A stretch of DNA of 64,000 nucleotides, taken from Actinomadura sp. K4S16 (lineage in GTDB: Bacteria > Actinomycetota > Actinomycetes > Streptosporangiales > Streptosporangiaceae). A program made the position numbers and the translations under genes. The notes below the pieces were generated by a model, which saw only the letters and a list, made by a program, of their open reading frames with translations, was not told the DNA's origin and did not search any database. The stretch covers positions 248,001 to 312,000 of the forward strand of contig NZ_BDDE01000012.1 in NCBI RefSeq assembly GCF_008327685.1, given 5' to 3'. Below, in pieces: positions 16,965 through 25,334 of the stretch (position 1 is the stretch's first letter; every line of letters starts with the position of its first letter).

Positions 16965-18299
16965 TCACGGACGCCCCAGCGCCCGGTAGTTCCACCCGGC
17001 CGCGCGCCACCGCTCGGGGTCGAGCGCGTTGCGCCCGTCCACGATGTTGCGCTCGGCGACGGCCTCGGCGACGGTGGCGGGGTTCATGTCCCGGAACTCC
17101 GCCCACTCGGTCAGCAGCAGGACGGCGTGCGCGTCCCGGACGGCGGACATCGCCGAGTCGCCGTACTCCAGCGTCGGATGGGCTCGGCGCGCGTTCCGCA
17201 TGGCCTGCGGGTCGTAGACGGTCACCCTGGCGCCCTGGGCGCGGATGGACGCGGCCACGTCCAGCGCGGGGGAGTCGCGCACGTCGTCGGAGTTGGGCTT
17301 GAACGCGGCGCCGAGGACGCCGACCGTCCGCCCGGCGAAGGAGCCGCCGAGCAGCTGCCGGGCGAGGTCCACCATCCGGATCCGGCGGCGGATGTTGATC
17401 TCGTCGACCTCGCGCAGGAAGGTGAGCGCCTGGTCGGCGCCGAGCTCGCCCGCCCGGGCCATGAACGCCCGGATGTCCTTCGGCAGGCAGCCGCCGCCGA
17501 ACCCCAGCCCCGGGCCCAGGAACTTCCCGCCGATCCGGTCGTCGTAGGACAGCGCCTCCGAGAGCTTCGTCACGTCCGCGTGCGCGGCCTCGCACACCTC
17601 GGCCATCGCGTTGATGAAGGAGATCTTGGTGGCGAGGAACGCGTTCGCCGACACCTTGACCAGCTCGGCGGTGGGGAAGTCGGCCGTGATGAAGGGCACC
17701 CCCTCGGCGATCATCGTCCGGTAGACCTCGCGGAGCACCTTCTCGGCGTGCTCGGCGGCGCCCTGGTCGGCGGGCAGCCCGGCCACGATCCGGTCGGGGT
17801 GCAGGGTGTCCTGGACGGCGAAGCCCTCGCGCAGGAACTCGGGGTTCCAGGCGAGCACGGCGTCCCCGCCCACCGGCGCCGCCTTGGCGAGCGCCTCGCC
17901 CAGCCGCGCGGCCGTCCCGACCGGCACGGTCGACTTGCCGACGACCAGGCAGGGCCGCTCCAGCAGCGGCGCCAGCGACGCGATCGCGTCGTCGACGTAG
18001 GTGAGGTCGGCGGCGTACTCCCCGGCCTTCTGCGGGGTGCCGACGCACAGGAAGTGGACGTCGCCGAACTCCGCGACCTCCTCGTAGGACGTGGTGAAGC
18101 GCAGCCGCCCGGTCTCCAGCCCCCGGCGCAGCACGGGCTCGAGCCCCGGCTCGTACACGGGGAGGTCGCCGGCCGAGAGCCGCGCGATCTTCTCCGCGTC
18201 CACGTCGAGTCCGAGGACCTCGAAGCCCAGGTCGGCCATGCACGCCGCGTGGGTGGCGCCGAGGTAACCGGTTCCGATGACCGTCAGCCGGTAGGACAA
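16965..18299 (-). CDS. UDP-glucose 6-dehydrogenase
   Basis: 444 residues; oxidises UDP-glucose to UDP-glucuronate with two NAD+. N-terminal NAD domain VIGTGYLGATHAACMADLG, VGKSTVPVGT, substrate loop EFLREGFAVQDTLHPDRIV, catalytic Cys271 (FGGGCLPKD) and C-terminal UDP domain with GAAFKPNSDDVRDSPAL. The start is TTG 18299, supported by GGAGAGGAG eight bases upstream. UDP-glucuronate could feed the wall-polymer glycosyltransferases elsewhere in the window. It is a different subtype from the dehydrogenase at 41739-43001. Confidence 0.92.
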   Translation of the reverse strand: MSYRLTVIGTGYLGATHAACMADLGFEVLGLDVDAEKIARLSAGDLPVYEPGLEPVLRRGLETGRLRFTTSYEEVAEFGDVHFLCVGTPQKAGEYAADLTYVDDAIASLAPLLERPCLVVGKSTVPVGTAARLGEALAKAAPVGGDAVLAWNPEFLREGFAVQDTLHPDRIVAGLPADQGAAEHAEKVLREVYRTMIAEGVPFITADFPTAELVKVSANAFLATKISFINAMAEVCEAAHADVTKLSEALSYDDRIGGKFLGPGLGFGGGCLPKDIRAFMARAGELGADQALTFLREVDEINIRRRIRMVDLARQLLGGSFAGRTVGVLGAAFKPNSDDVRDSPALDVAASIRAQGARVTVYDPQAMRNARRAHPTLEYGDSAMSAVRDAHAVLLLTEWAEFRDMNPATVAEAVAERNIVDGRNALDPERWRAAGWNYRALGRP

Positions 18300-18386
18300 G
18301 GCCTGCTCCTCTCCGTTCGCTCTGGCCGACGAGCGGCCCTACATACGTGCCCGCTGCGGGCGGGTACCTGCGTCGGCCGCCACTGC

Positions 18387-18403
18387 CTACTGGCCGGTAG
18401 CAT
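18387..18403 (+). promoter_or_regulatory. Leaderless promoter and palindromic operator of the acyl-CoA dehydrogenase gene
   Basis: The near-palindrome CTACTGGCCGGTAG overlaps a TAGCAT -10 at 18398-18403, with 7 bases to the ATG, so the transcript is probably leaderless. The palindrome resembles TetR-family operators, and occupation would block the -10. The cognate regulator is unknown. Confidence 0.45.
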
Positions 18404-18410
18404 CTGCGGC

Positions 18411-19583
18411 ATGAGTGCTGACTTTCCCACGTACGCGCCGTCCGAGGAGCATGAGCTGCTGCGGCGTACGGTGCGTGAGCTGGCCGAGGCCAAGATCGCT
18501 CCTTTCGCGGCGGAGGTGGACGAGGAGTCGCGGTTCCCGCAGGAGGCGTTGGACGCGCTGGTGGCCAACGATCTGCACGCGGTGCACGTGCCCGAATCGT
18601 ACGGGGGTGCGGGGGCCGATGCGCTGGCGACGGTGGTGGTGATCGAGGAGGTGGCGCGGGTGTGCGCGTCCTCGTCGTTGATCCCGGCGGTGAACAAGCT
18701 GGGGTCGGTGCCGGTGCTGCTGGCGGGGTCGGCGGAGCTGAAGGAGCGGTTCCTGGGGCCGGTGGCGCGGGGCGAGGCGATGTTCTCGTATGCGTTGTCG
18801 GAGGCCGATGCGGGGTCGGACGCGGCGGGGATGAAGACGCGTGCGGTGCGCGAGGGCGAGGGGTGGGTCCTGAACGGGACCAAGATGTGGATCACCAACG
18901 CGGGGGTGTCGCGGTTCTACACGGTGATGGCGGTGACCGATCCGGGTGCGGGGGCGCGGGGGATCTCGGCGTTCGTGGTGGACGCCGAGGCCGACGCGGG
19001 GGTGTCGTTCGGGCCCAAGGAGCGCAAGCTGGGGATCAAGGGGTCCCCGACCCGGCAGGTGATCCTGGAGGACGTGCGGGTCCCGGCGGACCGGATGATC
19101 GGTGCGGAGGGGACGGGGTTCAAGACGGCGCTGGCGACGTTGGACCACACCCGGATCACGATCGCGGCGCAGGCGCTGGGGATCGCGCAGGGGGCGCTGG
19201 ACTTCGCGGTGGGGTATGTCAAGCAGCGCCGGCAGTTCGGCAAGGCGATCGCCGACTTCCAGGGTGTGCAGTTCATGCTGGCCGACATGGCGATGCGGCT
19301 GGAGGGGGCGCGGCAGCTGACCTACCACGCGGCGATCAAGTCCGAGCGGGCGATGGCGGGGGAGAGCGTTCCGGATCTGACGTTCGTGTCGTCGGCGTGC
19401 AAGGCGCTGGCCTCGGACGTGGCGATGGACGTGACCACCGACGCGGTGCAGTTGCTGGGCGGGTACGGGTACACGCGCGAGTTCCCGGTCGAGCGGATGA
19501 TGCGCGACGCCAAGATCACCCAGATCTACGAGGGCACCAACCAGATCCAGCGCATGGTCATGGCCCGCCAGCTCCTCAAGTAG
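18411..19583 (+). CDS. Acyl-CoA dehydrogenase
   Basis: 390-residue FAD enzyme introducing the alpha-beta double bond in acyl-CoA beta-oxidation. Motifs: MFSYALSEADAGSDAAGMKTRA, WVLNGTKMWITNAG, RQFGKAIADFQGVQFMLADM and QLLGGYGYTREFPVERMMRDAKITQIYEGTNQIQ, with catalytic Glu374. The glutamate position and length fit the short/medium-chain class. The start ATG 18411 has no ribosome site but a -10 seven bases upstream. It is divergent from UDP-glucose dehydrogenase, and a 16-bp tandem repeat begins 3 bases after its stop. Confidence 0.94.
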   Translation: MSADFPTYAPSEEHELLRRTVRELAEAKIAPFAAEVDEESRFPQEALDALVANDLHAVHVPESYGGAGADALATVVVIEEVARVCASSSLIPAVNKLGSVPVLLAGSAELKERFLGPVARGEAMFSYALSEADAGSDAAGMKTRAVREGEGWVLNGTKMWITNAGVSRFYTVMAVTDPGAGARGISAFVVDAEADAGVSFGPKERKLGIKGSPTRQVILEDVRVPADRMIGAEGTGFKTALATLDHTRITIAAQALGIAQGALDFAVGYVKQRRQFGKAIADFQGVQFMLADMAMRLEGARQLTYHAAIKSERAMAGESVPDLTFVSSACKALASDVAMDVTTDAVQLLGGYGYTREFPVERMMRDAKITQIYEGTNQIQRMVMARQLLK

Positions 19584-19586
19584 CGC

Positions 19587-19730
19587 GCTCCCGAAGCAGC
19601 GCGGTCCCGAAGCAACGCGGTCCCGAAGCAGCGCGTCCTCGAAGCGGTGCGGCCTCGAAGCGGCGCGTCCTTGAAGCGGTGCGGCCTTGAAGCGGTGCGG
19701 CCTTGAAGCGGTGCGGCCTTGAAGCGGTGC
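19587..19730. repeat. Nine-unit 16-bp tandem repeat
   Basis: Nine contiguous 16-base units, ending in three identical copies of GGCCTTGAAGCGGTGC at 19683-19730. Units nearer the acyl-CoA dehydrogenase stop diverge (GGTCCCGAAGCAGCGC type). The period is not a multiple of three and the array is between convergent genes, so it is non-coding. The gradient of divergence suggests recent expansion at the right end. Confidence 0.93.
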
Positions 19731-19814
19731 GCGGGACGGCCGTCGGGGCGGGCCGTGCGGCCCGCCCCCTCGGCTTCGGCTCGCCGGTGCGAGCGGCCGG
19801 CCTGGGCGGAAGGC

Positions 19815-20426
19815 TCAGGCGTGTGAGATGTCGAGGATGACGCTGCCGTCCTTGCCCCGGTGCGGGCGCAGCGTGATGCCGTTGTAGGTGCCGGAGCTTG
19901 GCCCGTCCGTGTCGAGCGAGGCGGTCAGCGTCCCCTGGCGGCCGCGGGCGGTGAAGGTCAGCTGGCGACCCTCGATCTTGATGTGCAGCGGGGCCATCCC
20001 GTACTTCTCGTCGAACATGATCGTCTGGCCGTCCTTGACCTCGACCTGGCACTGCGCGTCCTCGCAGGCCTCCAGGTCGGTACCGTCCTTGGCCTCCGAC
20101 TTGGGCTCCGGCTTGCCCTTCGGCTTGTGCTTGGACTTGTGCTTCGGCGGCGACTTCGGCGCCTCGGCCTCCTGGGCCTCCGCCTCGTCCGCCCGCGGCT
20201 CGGGGTCCGCCGACCTCGGGCGGGGCGCCGCGTTCTCCGACGACCCGCCGGACGACGGGTTCAGGCCGTATGCCGGATTGATGTCGTATGCCGGGTTTGT
20301 ATCGAGGTTCGGGGCCGGCGGGGCCGGCGGCGGCGCGGTGTGCGGGCCGCTCGCGGCGGCGACGCTGGTGAGGGCGACCGAGATCGCGGCGGTCGCGGTG
20401 AGCAGTCCGGGAATCCTTGTGGACAT
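19815..20426 (-). CDS. Secreted protein of unknown function
   Basis: 203 residues. Residues 1-25 are a signal peptide (TRIPGLLTATAAISVALTSVAAA, likely cleaved after ASG or AAA). Residues 26-115 are low-complexity: Pro/Ala-rich, then NPAYDINPAYGLNP repeats, an acidic stretch and a Lys/Pro-rich stretch. The C-terminal ~85 residues form a compact domain beginning CEDAQCQVEVKDGQTI with two cysteines three residues apart, then alternating beta-like segments to VILDISHA. I do not recognise the domain. Start ATG 20426 has AGGAG 10 bases upstream. A 100-base gap separates it from the thioesterase. Confidence 0.75.
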   Translation of the reverse strand: MSTRIPGLLTATAAISVALTSVAAASGPHTAPPPAPPAPNLDTNPAYDINPAYGLNPSSGGSSENAAPRPRSADPEPRADEAEAQEAEAPKSPPKHKSKHKPKGKPEPKSEAKDGTDLEACEDAQCQVEVKDGQTIMFDEKYGMAPLHIKIEGRQLTFTARGRQGTLTASLDTDGPSSGTYNGITLRPHRGKDGSVILDISHA

Positions 20427-20532
20427 TTCTCTGCACTCCTGACGAGGTCGGAACTCTGTTCACTGTCGCCCGGGCGCTGCTCACTGTAGCAGAGTGATCA
20501 CTTAGCGTGTCGATCCAGCTCGGGGGCCGTGT

Positions 20533-21339
20533 TCAGCCGGACGGGCGCTCGTCCACGAGGAGGGTCTGCAGGACGCCGCCGAGTTCGCCCGAGCGGTCGG
20601 CGAGCGTGCCCCGGCACAGCGCGCTGCCGCCCGGGGCGGCGTCCAGCGACGCGTCGAGGCAGAGCCACTCGCCGACGGGGTCGCGGTGCAGCGCCACGGT
20701 CACGTCGGTGTTGATGATCAGCCATTTGGCCAGGTCGAGCTGGCTGCCGACGCCGGAGGCGCTGTCGGCGAGCGTCAGCGCGCGGATGAGGGGGGTGTCG
20801 GCCTCCCCGGCCACCAGGGGGATCCGGGACCGCGCCCAGACCGTCCCCGGGCCGGGCTCGCCGAAGGCGCCGCGGACGAGCCGCCACTCCATCGCGGACA
20901 GGTAGCCGTCCATGTGCACGCCCGGCCATTCCCCGAACGGCCGCGGGGCCTCGGGCAGCGGTGGCGGCGCCGGCGCGTGCGCGACCGGCTCCAGATGCGC
21001 GGGGGCCGCCATGATCCGCCAGGCGGAGGCGCGGACGACCGTCCGCCCCTCGTGCGCGATCTCGCCTTCGAGGAAGGCGACCCTCCTGCCGGGGCGGACC
21101 ACGCGCACGCTGACGTCCAGTTCCGCCATGGGCACCGGGCTGAGGATCTCGACGGTCACCCGCGCGACGCGGCCGCCGGGGACGGGGTCGTGCCGCTCGA
21201 AGGCCCGCCCGATGAGGGCCGACACCGGCCCCCCGTGCTGGAGCCCCGGCGACCAGGGCCCCGCCGTGGCGCGCGTGCCGGCGAACCGCCCCTCGCCGGC
21301 CGGCTCGTAGAAGGCCCCGGCCGGTACGTCCTCGCCCAT
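20533..21339 (-). CDS. Thioesterase family protein (double hotdog)
   Basis: 268 residues with the arrangement of the acyl-CoA thioesterase-like superfamily: N-terminal hotdog with LQHGGPVSALIGRAFERHD and VTVEILSPVPMAELDVSVRVVRPGRRV, a Pro-rich linker, and a second hotdog with DSASGVGSQLDLAKWLIINTDVTVALHRDPVGEWLCLDA. It probably hydrolyses acyl-CoA thioesters; substrate unknown. The start ATG 21339 has GGGGAGGAAG ahead. A perfect inverted repeat lies 23 bases upstream, so a repressor may control it. Confidence 0.82.
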   Translation of the reverse strand: MGEDVPAGAFYEPAGEGRFAGTRATAGPWSPGLQHGGPVSALIGRAFERHDPVPGGRVARVTVEILSPVPMAELDVSVRVVRPGRRVAFLEGEIAHEGRTVVRASAWRIMAAPAHLEPVAHAPAPPPLPEAPRPFGEWPGVHMDGYLSAMEWRLVRGAFGEPGPGTVWARSRIPLVAGEADTPLIRALTLADSASGVGSQLDLAKWLIINTDVTVALHRDPVGEWLCLDASLDAAPGGSALCRGTLADRSGELGGVLQTLLVDERPSG

Positions 21340-21361
21340 GCTGCTTCCTCCCCGCTCGTGA

Positions 21362-21378
21362 CTAGAAAAGCATTCTAG
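21362..21378 (-). promoter_or_regulatory. Perfect inverted repeat upstream of the thioesterase gene
   Basis: CTAGAA-AAGCA-TTCTAG, a 6-5-6 palindrome in an AT-richer pocket directly upstream of the thioesterase ribosome site. Size and placement fit a TetR-family operator in the core promoter. Confidence 0.45.
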
Positions 21379-21421
21379 AAGGCGGGGCGGCCGCGAGGAC
21401 GGCGCCGGGGCGGCGGGCCGC

Positions 21422-23089
21422 TCAGCCGCAGAGCTTCTGGGTGGCCGTGCCGGTCTCGATCGCCGAGCCCGGCGACGGCGACGCGCTCGGGGAGTCCTTC
21501 ACCTCGACGTCCTTCACGCCGGCCCAGTCGGACCCGTCCCAGTCCGCGCCGACCATCACCTGGATCTGGGAGCCGAGCGAGGAGACCTTCTTCAGCTTGG
21601 CGTCCGGGATCGCGGCGGCGAGGGTCTTGGCCGAGTCCTCCCGCTTCGGCCCGTACAGGATCTGGGTCGTCTGCTGCCCGCGCCGCGCCACGCCCGGCGC
21701 GACGCTCACCTTGAAGCCCGCCTTGCGGAGCTGGCCGCCCGCCTGGGTCGCGAGGCCGCGGGTGCCGATCGCGTTGAGGACGCGGACGGAGATCTCGTCC
21801 GGCGGCACCGTCAGCTCGTCTGCGGCCTTCTTCGTCGGCGTGGCGCTCGGCTTGGGGCTCTCCGCCGCGAGCGGCTGGTCGCGGCGGAGCCGGGTGAACA
21901 GGTCGCGCGCCTTGTGCTGGTCCCACTGGACGGTCGACTGCGGCGACGGCGCGTTCCACAGCACGGCGTTGTAGCCCGGGTTCGACAGCGGCACCTTCGC
22001 GAACGTGAGGTCGTCGGTCGACAGGTTCTTCATCTGGTCGGCGAGCCCGGGCAGGTTGTCGGCGAGCTTCTCGTCCACGCGCAGCGACTTCAGCGAGGCG
22101 TTCAGGAACTTCGTGGACTTGACCGGATCGCCGAGCGTCTTCGTCGACAGCGCCTGCTTCATCATCGACGCGATGAACTGCTGCTGCCGGTCGATGCGGC
22201 CGAGGTCGCTGCCGCCCGTCAGCGAGTAGCGGGCGCGGGCGAACGCGAGCGCCTTCAGGCCGTCCACGTGCGACTTGCCGGCCGGGAGCCGCAGGCCGCT
22301 CTTCTTGTCGTCGATGGCCTGCTCGGTGCACACGTCCACGCCGCCGAGCGCGTCCACCATGTGCACGAACCCGTAGAAGTTCACCTCGACGTAGTGGTCG
22401 ATGGACACGCCGGTCGCCTGCTTGATCGTGCTGACGGTGAGGTCGGGCCCCCCGAACTGGTAGGCCCAGGTGAGCTTGCCCGGACGCGCCGGGACCCGCG
22501 TCCCCTTGGCGCCCTCCGACCCGTTCGACTTGTGCCCGGGGATCGTCACGTAGGAGTCGCGCGGCAGGCTCACCACCGACACGCTGTCGTGGTCGCGGGA
22601 CACGTGCACCAGCATCATCGTGTCGGAGCGCTCGCCCGGCTCGTGCCCGAGCTTGGCCGCCTTCTGCTGCTCCTTGGTCAGCCCCTGGCGCCGGTCGACG
22701 CCCGCCACCAGGATCGTCATCGCGCCCTTCGGCGTGTCCTTGCCCTTGCCGAGGCCGCCGACCGACACCTTGTCGATCATGCCGGTGACGTAGTTCTGGA
22801 ACGCCCACGCACCGCCCGAGGTGAGCAGGACGAACGCCGACGCCGTCCCGGTGAGGGTGAGGAAGCGCTTCTGCCGCCGCGCGCTCACCGCCGCCCGCGG
22901 GCTCAGCCCCCGGCCCGGCCGGCGCGGCCCGCGCGGGCTCTCCACCGGGACGCGGGGAGCGGGCATCCCGTCGATGGTCACGCCCTCGATGTCGCCGTCG
23001 TCGTCGGCCGCGTGGGCGCCCGGACGAGGCCGGAAGTAGCGCTCCAGGGGGTCCGCGTCGCCGCGGCCCGAGTCCTGCCCGTCTGCCAT
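21422..23089 (-). CDS. LytR-CpsA-Psr (LCP) family wall-polymer ligase
   Basis: 555-residue type II membrane protein of the enzyme family that transfers lipid-linked glycopolymers onto peptidoglycan. Cytoplasmic Pro/Arg-rich head (1-74), one membrane helix (about 75-97), LCP domain (about 118-300) with MTILVAGVDRR, RSDTMMLVHVSRDHDSVSVV, SLPRDSYV and FARARYSLTGGSDLGRIDRQQQFI, and a C-terminal LytR_C domain (about 430-530, ISVRVLNAIGTRGLATQAG). Start ATG 23089 follows GGGAGG; in-frame codons farther up to 23272 lack support. It is divergent from the glycosyltransferase gene to its right. Confidence 0.92.
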   Translation of the reverse strand: MADGQDSGRGDADPLERYFRPRPGAHAADDDGDIEGVTIDGMPAPRVPVESPRGPRRPGRGLSPRAAVSARRQKRFLTLTGTASAFVLLTSGGAWAFQNYVTGMIDKVSVGGLGKGKDTPKGAMTILVAGVDRRQGLTKEQQKAAKLGHEPGERSDTMMLVHVSRDHDSVSVVSLPRDSYVTIPGHKSNGSEGAKGTRVPARPGKLTWAYQFGGPDLTVSTIKQATGVSIDHYVEVNFYGFVHMVDALGGVDVCTEQAIDDKKSGLRLPAGKSHVDGLKALAFARARYSLTGGSDLGRIDRQQQFIASMMKQALSTKTLGDPVKSTKFLNASLKSLRVDEKLADNLPGLADQMKNLSTDDLTFAKVPLSNPGYNAVLWNAPSPQSTVQWDQHKARDLFTRLRRDQPLAAESPKPSATPTKKAADELTVPPDEISVRVLNAIGTRGLATQAGGQLRKAGFKVSVAPGVARRGQQTTQILYGPKREDSAKTLAAAIPDAKLKKVSSLGSQIQVMVGADWDGSDWAGVKDVEVKDSPSASPSPGSAIETGTATQKLCG

Positions 23090-23329
23090 GCCGGCCGCCG
23101 CCTCCCGATGATCACGTGCTGACGCGAGTCCACACCACTCTAAAGTGGGGGACACCCGTCCGTTCGCTACCTGGACGTCGTGTCCTTGCAGTAACGTGGC
23201 GCCGTCTTGACCACACCCCGGCGGCCCGCACGCAAACCTGGGTGGCGTGGGCTGCGTCAGACAAGCGAGCAAGAGAGAGGAAGGGGCGCCTCACTCCGGT
23301 CCGCCGGACGGGTGCGCCCGCGAGCCCAC

Positions 23330-24412
23330 ATGAATTCGTCTCCCCATGCCCAGCGCGCCATGAACCAGGAAACCCGCTACGCCGTGAAGCCCCTTCCCGA
23401 CTCCGGTCAGCGCACGTGGCCCGCCGTCTCGGTCGTGATGCCCGTCCTCAACGAGGAGCGCCACCTGACCGACGCCGTGCGCCGCATCCTCAGCCAGGAC
23501 TACCCCGGCGAGCTGGAGCTCGTGCTCGCCATCGGGCCGTCCCGCGACCGCACCGAGGAGATCGCGCGCAAGCTCGCCACCGAGGACCCGCGCGTCATCG
23601 TCGTCGCGAACCCGACCGGGCGCACCCCGCAGGGCCTCAACATCGCGATCAAGGCGTCGCAGTACTCGATCATCGTCCGGGTGGACGGGCACTCGCTGCT
23701 GCCCGCCGACTACGTGCGGGCCGCCGTCGAGACGATGGAGGAGACCGGCGCCGACAACGTCGGCGGGATCATGGCGGCCGAGGGCGTCACCCCGTTCGAG
23801 AAGGCCGTGGCGCGGGCGATGACCTCCAAGCTCGGCGTCGGCAACGCCCGCTTCCACACCGGCGGCGAGGCGGGCGAGGTGGAGACCGTCTACCTCGGCA
23901 CGTTCCGCCGCAGCGCGCTCGACCGCGTCGGCGGCTACGACGAGACGTTCACCCGCGCGCAGGACTGGGAGATGAACCACCGCATCCGGCAGACCGGCGG
24001 CCGGATCTACTTCACGCCCCGGATGCGCGTCACCTACCGGCCCCGGCCCAACCTGCGGGCCCTCGCCAAGCAGTACTTCCACACCGGGCGCTGGCGGCGC
24101 GTCGTGGGGCGCGAGCACCAGGGCACGCTGAACCTGCGCTACCTCGCCCCGCCGATCGCCGTCGTGGCGATGGCGGCGGGCGCGGTCGCGGGGCTGTTCG
24201 GGTTCTGGGCGGGCTGGATCCTGCCCGGCGGGTACGCGGCCGCGATGATCGCCGGCGCCGCCGTGGAGGGGCGCGGGCTGCCGCTGTCCGCCTGGATCCG
24301 GCTCCCGCTCGTGTTCGCCACCATGCACGTGACCTGGGGTGTCGGGTTCCTGACCAGCCCGCCGCGGCTCGGCCAGCCCGCCCCCGTCAAGCCCGGCGAA
24401 TCCATTCAGTAG
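23330..24412 (+). CDS. Family 2 glycosyltransferase, ExoA-like
   Basis: About 360 residues. GT-A domain with VSVVMPVLNEERHLTDAV, IIVRVDGHSLLPADYV (DXH-type metal motif), FHTGGEAGEVETVYLGTFRRSAL, and the acceptor region AQDWEMNHRIRQTGG. Near the C-terminus two to three hydrophobic segments (about 280-345) anchor it in the membrane. It resembles succinoglycan ExoA-type transferases acting on lipid-linked sugars. The start is uncertain: ATG 23330, ATG 23360 or GTG 23312 are in frame and none has a strong ribosome site. Neighbouring LCP ligase supports an envelope role. Confidence 0.88.
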   Translation: MNSSPHAQRAMNQETRYAVKPLPDSGQRTWPAVSVVMPVLNEERHLTDAVRRILSQDYPGELELVLAIGPSRDRTEEIARKLATEDPRVIVVANPTGRTPQGLNIAIKASQYSIIVRVDGHSLLPADYVRAAVETMEETGADNVGGIMAAEGVTPFEKAVARAMTSKLGVGNARFHTGGEAGEVETVYLGTFRRSALDRVGGYDETFTRAQDWEMNHRIRQTGGRIYFTPRMRVTYRPRPNLRALAKQYFHTGRWRRVVGREHQGTLNLRYLAPPIAVVAMAAGAVAGLFGFWAGWILPGGYAAAMIAGAAVEGRGLPLSAWIRLPLVFATMHVTWGVGFLTSPPRLGQPAPVKPGESIQ

Positions 24413-24512
24413 CAGGACAGAAATACACGATCACCCCCGAACCCCCGTGGTGCCGGGCACGTCCGACCGTTAGGTTTGGCGGGATCTCGCCCGCCGCTGT
24501 TCGGAGGTGTCC

Positions 24513-25277
24513 ATGTCCAACGGAGCACGCCACGGCCTCGGGGTGCTGATCGGGCTGGTGGTGACCCCGGTGATCGCGCTGTGCCTGTGCTACAGCGTGA
24601 CCAAGTTCAACCGGGGCATCCAGTTCTTCCTCCAGCGCAATGACGACCGGTGGGTCGGCGCCGGGCTGGTCATCGTGGCGGCGGTGCTGGTCGGCGCGGT
24701 GGCAGGGTCGCGCCTCTCGCCGCTCGCCTCGCTCGTCCCGGGCAGCGTCTACACGGCGGTCGGCTTCGTCTGGGTCGCGTCCCCGCGCTGGGCGTTCGAA
24801 CACTCCGGACGCGAGTCGCTGCGTGAAGGGGCGCTTTCGGGATTCGGGTCGATCTCCGAAAGAATCCAACTCGGCTACACGATGCTCGGCGCCTACGGGT
24901 TCCTCCTGCTGCTGGGCGTCGCGCTCCTGGTCGCCTCGCTCGCGCCCTCGCGGTGGAAGTCCCGGAAGGCGGCCGCCGCCGCGCCGCCGTTCGGCGGCCC
25001 GCCGCCCGCACCGATGGGTCCGCCGCCCATGCACGGCGGTCCGGCGCCCATGGGGGCGCCCCAGCAGCCTCCCGCGCCGGGGCAGTCCCCGTCCTGGCAG
25101 AGCCCGCCGCAGTACGGGCAGCCGCCCGCTCAGCCGCCCGGCTCGAACCCGCCTCCGCTGCCGCCTGCCCGGTCCGGCGAGGACCGGCCGTCCGAGCCGC
25201 CCGCCAAGAGCGGCTCGGAGGACGACGAGCCGCCGGGCGAGTGGACGCAGATGTACGGCGGCAATCGCCCGAGCTGA
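24513..25277 (+). CDS. Membrane protein with Pro-rich cytoplasmic tail, unknown function
   Basis: 254 residues from ATG 24513, fixed by GGAGG five bases upstream. Four hydrophobic segments (about 8-28, 46-66, 70-90, 120-143) are followed by a ~110-residue tail dominated by Pro, Gly, Gln and Met (PMGPPPMHGG, PPQYGQPPAQPPG) ending in DDEPPGEWTQMYGG. I recognise no family. Such tails in actinomycete membrane proteins often scaffold divisome or signalling partners, but nothing here proves that. It converges on the phosphodiesterase gene. Confidence 0.75.
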   Translation: MSNGARHGLGVLIGLVVTPVIALCLCYSVTKFNRGIQFFLQRNDDRWVGAGLVIVAAVLVGAVAGSRLSPLASLVPGSVYTAVGFVWVASPRWAFEHSGRESLREGALSGFGSISERIQLGYTMLGAYGFLLLLGVALLVASLAPSRWKSRKAAAAAPPFGGPPPAPMGPPPMHGGPAPMGAPQQPPAPGQSPSWQSPPQYGQPPAQPPGSNPPPLPPARSGEDRPSEPPAKSGSEDDEPPGEWTQMYGGNRPS

Positions 25278-25334
25278 CTCCCCGCCGCCCGGGGCCGCCG
25301 CCGGCCGCTGTCCCGCGGTCGTCAGGCGGGGGCG

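Noticed and set aside
16509..18410. Long plus-strand extension upstream of the acyl-CoA dehydrogenase
   Set aside because: It lies antisense to UDP-glucose dehydrogenase and the CoA-binding gene. The dehydrogenase family start is at 18411, with a leaderless promoter.
19587..19730. Possible CRISPR array
   Set aside because: Units are 16 bases, contiguous and without spacers, and no cas genes are present.
19576..20484. 302-residue minus-strand frame running through the 16-bp repeat
   Set aside because: The secreted-protein gene in another frame has a signal peptide and ribosome site, and the repeat period of 16 makes the apparent protein repeat an artefact.
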